This document shows positions 57,501-64,000 of a stretch of 64,000 bases of DNA, in pieces. The first letter of the stretch is position 1, and the number at the start of each line of letters is the position of its first letter. The position numbers and the translations under genes are program-made. Source of the DNA: Nemopilema nomurai (Eukaryota > Cnidaria > Scyphozoa > Rhizostomeae > Rhizostomatidae); NCBI GenBank assembly GCA_003864495.1, contig ML133455.1, positions 2,418,001 through 2,482,000 on the forward strand, given 5' to 3'. Below the pieces are notes generated by a model. The model was not told where the DNA came from. It saw nothing but the letters and a program-made list of their open reading frames with translations, and searched no databases.

Positions 57501-60500
57501 GAACATCACGATTCTATGCTGCAATTTAAAGGTTACTGACGATTGCATTAGGCTTTAATCTCTGAGATACACCCAATACTATGTGATATAACAAGTAAAA
57601 GAAGAATCTTTCTATTGAAGGACATGATCGAGGCTCTTAGGGAAGTTGCCGTCCAGATGTTGCACACCTTGGAAGGCTCTCGCGTGGCAATGCACTGTAT
57701 TTGGTTTGGAACTAAAAAGGTATTGCATCTGTTAACTAATGGTGACATATTTGAAGATTAACTCAAAAGTCGTAATTTTAATTTCCTTCCAAAATGTGCC
57801 ATATGTCTGAAAAATCATATACTGTGTTACACGAAAGTCTTTTTCGGTCTGAAATCCACTATTAGCAAAATCTTCTTTCTTTCTGATTTTCTTTTCATTC
57901 TGAGCTACACGAGGGAGCTCTTTGCAGTTCTCATTTCAATCCCATTATGATGCTAATCATTTCCGTGCTTGAATTTCCAGGACAGAAAACTCATCATAAA
58001 ATCGTTAAAGACATTTGTTTGCAAAATCTGCATGGTGAGTTGTGAGGATTAAGATACCACTCCTGGTTATGGTTAAAAAGATATTTTATTAATTGAAGAC
58101 TAATATGTGGAATAATATATGATAAGTAGAAGACTTCCATTCCATCATTGTTGTTTCGGTTCCTTTTAAAGTTTATGGTAGGTTGTGTTTAAGAAGGGGT
58201 TTTACAGGGAAGTCAATAAAAACGATAAGATTCGGAAGGCTGCACCTTCGTCGCATTCAGGTGACAATTATCTTGTTTATATGCTTATTGGATTGTATTT
58301 TAGGTGCAACTGCATTGTAATTTGTTTGTATATTTTTGGATGTACAATTTGTATTAAGCAGATCTGGACAGTGGAAATTATTTTTTTAGGAAGAATACGG
58401 CTATCTAGTGCTGCTGGCTTTGTTTGACGTGGTTGATGATACTGTTGCCGTGAAGAAGTCCATAATCTCGGTGAGCATGCTCAGTGTGTCGTTTACTATG
58501 TGATCCCTTGTCACTTGCCATTTACTGCTACCTTGTCAATTTACATCCCTCGCCCGTGACGTGTATATGTTTCTAAAGTTCTTCTAGGAAGTGAGGAAAA
58601 TCTAGCCATGATTCAGTTTGTGTTCTCTAAATGAGCGAAGATCCTATGCACCTTGTAATTCATTAGATACGTTTAAAAACAATTTTTGATAAAAACACAA
58701 AAAACATCAACGTTCTTCCTGCAGCCATTTTGAGCTCAGAATGCTCCTCTCAAAGATGATAATGCCTTAAAAAATACTTTGTAGAGCTTTGGTGTTATTC
58801 AACTTCTTTCACCTGTTAGTTGATGCCGTGAAAGATCTACTAAAGCAGGCTCCTTGCTCGTAATAGTTCTTGACCTTGATCATAGCGGTTTATTAGTCCG
58901 TTGCTTTCAAAACAGGAAAACTTTTCACTTAGTGTTAAGTTTAGTGCAGTCATATAGATAGATGTTATGGCAATTTATATGAAATAAACCAGCAGTTTTT
59001 GTGAGTGCACTTTGTTTTCTAGGAAATAATTCCAAAATTCTCAGAACTTATGCAAAACCAATACGGAAGAAAAGTCATCCTTTACTTGCTTAGTCCTCGT
59101 GATAAGAATTACTTTGCACCGAAGACAACTCAGCTCCTAGAGAATGGGGACGGTAATCCAGTGAGGTATAATTTCCTTCGCTCGTTTTACTTACCATTGC
59201 ATTAAAAGAAATGTAGTGTAATGTACCCTTCGGCCAAAGCTCATTTTGGGCATTGCTAGTCAACAATTCTTTGAAATGAAGAGCGCGTGCCTTTTCTAGA
59301 TGTAGTTAGTTTAATTTTAAGTTATTTTATTCTTTATATTTTGACAAAACTGATTCCGCGTAATCTTGTTCTATTTTTTGCCCTACTTGTCAGATTAGGC
59401 CATAAGTTTAAGTCAATAAGTTTAGGAGCCAACTGATATTCCTCCTTTTTTCCTTCAGTAAAAAGGATGCTGCTATACGACGAAATGAGCTAAGGGCGGG
59501 AATTTTAGACGCTCTGTTTACCCACCTCAATGAGAACATCGAGTTAGTCATCAAAGACAAAAGTGACTGTCAAATTCTTCTGGCTGCGTTGGACCATTCT
59601 TCTGGTATGTACCAAACTTTCCACGCGAGAAACTATTTCAGATTGCTGATTATACGCCTGCTCTTGCACAGGGTAGCTCAGAAGTATTTTGAATCAGTCC
59701 GTTTGTTTTGAAGAATTTCCACCTGCTTCTAACGGCATTCCTTTCAAGCAATCATTGCAAAGTGTAATACCAACATTGAGGAATTAATGAAAGTTTTCCG
59801 CCACTGGTTTGAAGCTGTTATCTGCATTTCCAGAGATAGACTGATTGTAGAAACGTAAAGAAGGACGCATCTGTGCTATGCGGCATTCAGTCTGGAAAAG
59901 GAGGCTTTTTAATTGATTCTTACATACACAAGCACTCCATGATTTCCTGCGGCCTTTTTGTAATCTTGTCGGTATCTAGTATTTCGCATCAAAATGACCA
60001 CCCTCTCATTTCTATAATGATTTATCGATATCATTTTTGTTTTTACTGTCTGGGAATGAGCTACTCTCGCATATAAATCATCAGCCCTTCTGCATATTCA
60101 TGATTCAGTTGGCGCTACAAAGCAAATAGTTATCATTGTCGTTTTGCTTTCGAAGCTTTACCGCCCTATTTATTTGCTAGATTTTTGTTTTGGTTTCTTA
60201 ACGAATACATTTGCTCTACTACCTCGATCTTGAAATTTTCAGAGTCAGTTGAGAGCGTGCAGGTAATGAAATCAATTGCTGAACTAGCATCCAAACCACT
60301 TGATCAGGAAGCAGATGATGAGGTGCGTATCTTGACTCTATCTCTCGTGAACCCTTTCTTTTGCGCATAACCCATTTTGTCAGCCTTATGCTGATTTCAC
60401 GGTCGGCTGTTTATTACAACTAGCAGCACTTAGTCTGTCACTGATTTTAGCCCCGTGCATTTTCCCACACATTACACAGTTGTATCAATTCCCTTAGTTG

Positions 60501-62996
60501 AATCGTTGTAGAATTAATTTCACCCAAAGTTACAAATAAAGAAAATACGGTCACGGCTACTCGTCCTTTAATTATTTTGTCAATTCCGTTTCAACCGCAA
60601 AACCTCTGTCTGAAATGCTATATCCAATAAGCTGTGTAGTAGAATGCAAGGTTCGATGTCATAGGTTAAAAATCTTTGATTGTTCGAGATCGCCGCACGG
60701 TGGTCAAAATCAAATTCTCCTAACCGATTCTACCAATCATCGCCTGCAAAAGTAATAACAAACAAGTAAAAAGCTGCATTTAGTCTCTTTTCTACCCCTC
60801 AGAAAATATCTTGTTTTACTTGTTTGAAAAAGCAATGTTTTACTACCCCTCAGAAAACATCTTGTTTTGCTTGTTTGAAAAAGCAGTGTTTTTCTACCCC
60901 TCAGAAAATATCTTGTTTTACTTGTTTGAAAAAGCAGTGTTTTACTACCCCGTAGAAAAAATCTTGTTTTACTTGTTTGAAAAAGCAGTGTTTTACTACC
61001 CCTCAGAAAACATCTTGTTTTGCTTGTTTGAAAAAGCAGTGTTTTACTACCCCTCAGAAAATATCTTGTTTTACTTGTTTGAAAAAGCAGTGTTTTACTA
61101 CCCCGTAGAAAAATCTTGTTTTACTTGTTTGAAAAAAGCAGTGTTTTTCTACCCCTCAGAAAATATCTTGTTTTACTTGTTTGAAAAAGCAGTGTTTTTC
61201 TACCCCTCAGAAAATATCTTGTTTTACTTGTTTGAAAAAGCAATGTTTTACTACCCCTCAGAAAACATCTTGTTTTGCTTGTTTGAAAAAGCAGTGTTTT
61301 ACTACCCCTCAGAAAATATCTTGTTTTACTTGTTTGAAAAAGCAGTGTTTTACTACCCCGTAGAAAAAATCTTGTTTTACTTGTTTGAAAAAAGCAGTGT
61401 TTTTCTACCCCTCAGAAAATATCTTGGTTTATTTGTTTGAAAAAAGCAGTGTTTTACTACCACTCAGAAAAAAATCCCTTCGTGAAGTCGTTTGTGTTAT
61501 CTTCGAAAACTCTTTGCTGAAATATGTTCTTGGTACGAAAACTCCAAAGCTGTCGTTGTACTCTCGACCAATCAAAGATTTGGAAACTATGCTAAGTTCG
61601 ATGGGGAAACGAACTGAGGTGTCCATAATTGCTTTTCCTTTGTTTTTAGGGCCACCCTGTTACACATGCATGCGCTCACTGGGTGATCAAAAGAATTATT
61701 CAGCAGGATAAGACCAGACAAGAGCGAGGTCAGCATTCATTGATATAAGTTGCGATAATTTTCAAACTTGTCCTCGTGACAATATCTCTTGTGGAAGAGC
61801 GTAGCTGAAGGATTTAGATGGTTATTGTGAAATCAGAGTCCTCGAGTAAAGCTTTTGATAGAAGAGTGGCCATATACTCTCAGTTCAAATCAGACAATAT
61901 TCTCTGAGACAAAAATCATCGCTGCCGTTTCAAGTTAATGATTTTTAATCGGCCAGCAACATTAACTACTGCTGGTAAAGGAGCTTTGATATGTCGTCAA
62001 ATCCATTAGAGCTTTACAACGAGCTTTTCAAAGTAATTGACGGTAGATCAAGCAGTAGTCGGCTAGAGTCAAACCGTGTCACCCTTGATAAAAAAGTTAC
62101 CAGGGTTTCTTAAGCCCTTGTTCTAGATGCTGTAGAATTTCATTGCATATGATTTCCTTATGCTCTTAATTAATTCCAAATTTTTGATCCACAGGAGAAG
62201 AGAACCTTTTCTGCAAGGTTCTGGTAGACACAGTTTCGGACGCTGAGTATGGAAACTGGACGCAATACAACAGGGGTGCATTTGTTGTTGCGAGGTGAGT
62301 CTTTTTACGTCAGAAATGCGATGAAGTAATAACAACTTGAGAACTTACTGTCAACGCATTCGTGGTTCATACATTACCAACCGTTTTGAGCAAGCAATTT
62401 CAATGGCAGAAGTATTCCTAGTAGTGCAGCCACTTAGCAGTCGAGTGGTGCATTGCATGATGCAAGCATGGAATTTGGAACAAATGCACAATTTAACATG
62501 CTAATTAAGATAAGGTGCACACACACCACTCTAGAAATGACCCCGATTACTGTTTTAGGTCTTGTTATAGCCTTCCTCCATTTCTTTTGAAATATATAGG
62601 TTATAAACTCGACATTTAGTTTTGAAATTTAGTTTAGTTTTAATTAAGTTTTAGTTATAGACAGTTGAAGTCATGGTCAACATCTAAGACTAAGGCTAAT
62701 TATTACACATTTTTGTTAATTGAACCACAATTTTGTGCATCGCGAATTTTTCCTTCATGAAAATTCCCTGCAGCTGCGTATTTTTGCAGTATCTGTAGCT
62801 CAAAGCCCTTTTCCGAGAAAGAATTATTGTGTGTAATAATAACATTGTTTGTCATCTATTGCTTCGCAGCCTTCTAGAATCCGGTGTGGAGGAGGTGCAA
62901 GCGAGAGTAAAGAAAGCCTTAAAGGGATCCACAGGCACGTTACAGCCCGGCAAAACCAAGGGCATGGATATTGTCATCAAGCTCCTCGGATCTTAA
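51589..62996 (+). CDS. PUM3: PUM3 (Puf-A / Puf6-like), pumilio-family nucleolar protein
   Basis: Eighteen exons: 51589-51838, 52500-52629, 52925-53000, 53205-53298, 54329-54395, 54859-54928, 55577-55681, 56303-56406, 56808-56883, 57621-57719, 57981-58034, 58390-58470, 59023-59165, 59459-59604, 60243-60322, 61650-61728, 62195-62294 and 62870-62996. They give 626 residues (human 648). All introns are GT-AG and phases fit. The first ~115 residues are Lys/Arg-rich, typical of a nucleolar targeting and RNA-binding tail. Puf-like helical repeats follow: HDCVRVLEFCVKFG, KYSKFLVKKLIKYG, ASGVLEFIYHQFAD, GSRVAMHCIWFGTKKDRK, YGYLVLLALFDVVDD, QYGRKVILYLLSPRD. The C-terminal part, with GHPVTHACAHWVIKRII and the terminal KGMDIVIKLL, corresponds to the CPL region. 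Orthologues bind RNA and DNA without strong sequence preference and act in 60S ribosome biogenesis in the nucleolus. Several introns carry repeats, listed separately. Confidence 0.95.
52680..52735. repeat. Small tandem duplication in PUM3 intron 2
   Basis: Two copies of a ~27-28-bp AT-rich unit containing ATTACATTTTAAATTACATT and TTAT. Non-coding. Confidence 0.7.
54001..54271. mobile_element. MITE with 19-bp terminal inverted repeats in PUM3 intron 4
   Basis: The ends TGCAGTCTTTGTAATATGA (54001-54019) and its exact reverse complement (54253-54271) bound a 271-bp element. Subterminal sequence is rich in TGCG/CGCA motifs (GTGTGCGATG, GCGTGCGATC) in both orientations. It is too short to code for a transposase. 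The target-site duplication is unclear (TT or TTT), so the superfamily is not assigned. Confidence 0.75.
54455..54600 (+). repeat. Possible tRNA-derived SINE head in PUM3 intron 5
   Basis: AAGTGGTCAGGGTACTTGC resembles a pol III A box and CCAGGTTTAAACTTGG, about 40 bases on, resembles a degenerate B box. This spacing is like that of tRNA-derived SINEs. It is not a functional tRNA: no convincing cloverleaf or anticodon arm was found. No tail repeat was identified. Confidence 0.35.
55025..55410. mobile_element. MITE flanked by TA, PUM3 intron 6
   Basis: The ends CCGTAAATCCTCGAATT and the reverse complement AATTCGAGGATTTACGG are terminal inverted repeats. TA lies immediately outside at 55023-55024 and 55411-55412, fitting a TA target-site duplication (Tc1/mariner-type, or another superfamily that uses TA). 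Just inside each end are C-rich runs (GCCCCCCCTCGAATAA) repeated in tandem, three to four times at about 55298-55365. Total 386 bp, non-coding. Confidence 0.85.
56129..56237 (+). repeat. Dispersed repeat R1, copy D
   Basis: Lies in PUM3 intron 7. GACGTTTGCATACTTTAGG, ACGAAAAAGTACTTTAAG and TTTTGTACCACAAAGCACTTG match copies A and C. It is a fragment of the same family, without coding content. Confidence 0.6.
60792..61476 (+). repeat. 51-bp minisatellite (about 13.5 copies) in PUM3 intron 15
   Basis: A unit of 51 bases (CTACCCCTCAGAAAATATC, TTGTTTTACTTGTTTG, AAAAAGCAGTGTTTTA) is repeated head-to-tail about 13.5 times. Variants alternate in a higher-order pattern: AAACATC/TTGCTTG, AAATATC/TTACTTG and CCGTAGAAAAAATC types recur as a ~153-bp trimer. 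Because 51 is a multiple of three, one frame stays open for about 200 codons as a 17-residue repeat. The array sits wholly inside an intron of a well-defined gene, so that frame is not called as a gene. Confidence 0.95.
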
Positions 62997-64000
62997 ATCG
63001 GACGCTTTAGTTGACTGCAAAGACTGTTGTTGGATTTCTAAAACAAAAGAACATTTGTACGCCACGGGTTCACAAACGCATAATCGTACTAGCTGGAAAC
63101 TGTACTTTTTGAAGCTCTTCGTCATATTTTCATAACGAAACCTCGATAAAAGTTACCATTCTTGATGTTGTTATTGCTTCCAACCAAAGCCAATTTTATG
63201 ATTCCTGCAGACGCACGACCAATATCAAAGTTGCTCGAGCCATAGTAGCCGTGGCCCAATTGCTCCCAATTCAATATACCATGCTCGAGCCAAGAGTTTC
63301 AATCTCTTAGGATATGCAGCCAAAGATTAGCCTTTTGTATAATGGCTGCATGTTTTCAATCGTCTGGATACTTTTGCTTGAAGGACAGCCTTACAGGTCA
63401 TTAGTTTCCAGTTTTTACCAATGTAGTCGTAAACATTAAACCGATGTTTTCAATAGGACCTTTGTCCATCTTAAAGGGATAGAGCAAGTATCAGTGTCTA
63501 GTTTTAAAGGGAAACATAGTAATTCGAAGTTGAACTAGCCTTGAGGATTTTCATACGATGTGCATGAAAGCAGCTGTGTCACTCGTTGCCTTAATTGCAA
63601 ACTTTTAAGATAATCACCGTAAATAACTTTAACCAAGATTTTCATCACTTACTTTGTCAATGCGCTGCAATTGTTTTATTTGTTTCTGATGTTTGTTTAC
63701 TTGGTTGTTTGTTTGAAAGTGACCTGAGATCAGATTGTTTGATTAATAATCTCGTTCAGATATTTTAGTCCACGATGGAATTTGTTTTTTAAACTGTAGA
63801 CAGCAAAACTCTAATGCTCAATAATTGTGTTACGGTTGAAGGAGTCCAATCACAGCACTTAAAGCGAAAAAAGCATAGCATTTACTGGTCTGTTTATATT
63901 TTCCTCAAGTAATGAAGAATTTGCACCCATCTTTAAGGGAATTCTCAGTTGGCACTTGAAACCGCTTGCAACATCTAAAGAACATCAAATTAGGCAGTGT
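62997..64000. other. PUM3 3' UTR and downstream flank
   Basis: Non-coding sequence after the PUM3 stop. ATTAAA at about 63435-63440 is a possible poly(A) signal. No further gene start or mobile element was recognised before the window ends. Confidence 0.5.

Noticed and set aside
60811..61440. 209-codon open frame with a 17-residue repeat
   Set aside because: It is the 51-bp minisatellite read in one frame inside PUM3 intron 15. The unit length is a multiple of three, so it stays open without selection.
60792..61476. CRISPR-like array
   Set aside because: The repeats are directly adjacent 51-bp units without unique spacers, in an animal intron.

Overview
This is a nuclear window from an animal, most likely a cnidarian and probably an anthozoan (coral or sea anemone). 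The sequence is AT-rich. Its conserved genes are split into many short exons by GT-AG introns, and the introns and spacers carry small DNA transposons, a tRNA-SINE-like head and a Kolobok-type THAP element. The cnidarian assignment is inferred from overall style, not from a marker gene.

Layout. (1) Positions 1-3259 are mostly non-coding, with two weakly supported exons of an unknown minus-strand membrane protein. (2) 3260-5873 (+) is a six-exon adenylate kinase 3 gene. (3) 7437-15197 (+) is an 11-exon ERCC8/CSA gene; its second intron appears to use a GC donor and it contains several small repeats. (4) 18909-20102 (-) is an intronless class A GPCR with peptide-receptor-like features, converging on ERCC8. 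(5) 25470-33312 is a tandem pair of about 3.9-kb units. Each opens with a nearly perfect ~245-bp inverted repeat around a ~27-nt loop and ends with a CpG-rich block. No protein family was recognised in them. (6) 33572-36750 is a decayed Kolobok-type DNA transposon. It has TTAA target duplications, 26-bp terminal inverted repeats, a broken THAP domain on the plus strand and a broken P2X7-C-terminal-like gene on the minus strand. (7) 41546-50752 (-) is an 18-exon LRRC40 gene. (8) 51589-62996 (+) is an 18-exon PUM3 (Puf-A) gene, arranged head-to-head with LRRC40 across an ~840-bp spacer that probably holds both promoters. PUM3 introns hold two MITEs, a SINE-like piece and a 51-bp minisatellite.

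All splice junctions were placed by hand. Each gene's exons sum to an open frame (217, 404, 610 and 626 codons before the stop) and match the family order that I know. The genes do not form a pathway: they cover mitochondrial nucleotide balance, transcription-coupled repair, peptide signalling, an LRR scaffold and ribosome biogenesis. The least explained material is the tandem long-palindrome array and the transposon carrying both a THAP and a P2X7-tail-like gene.
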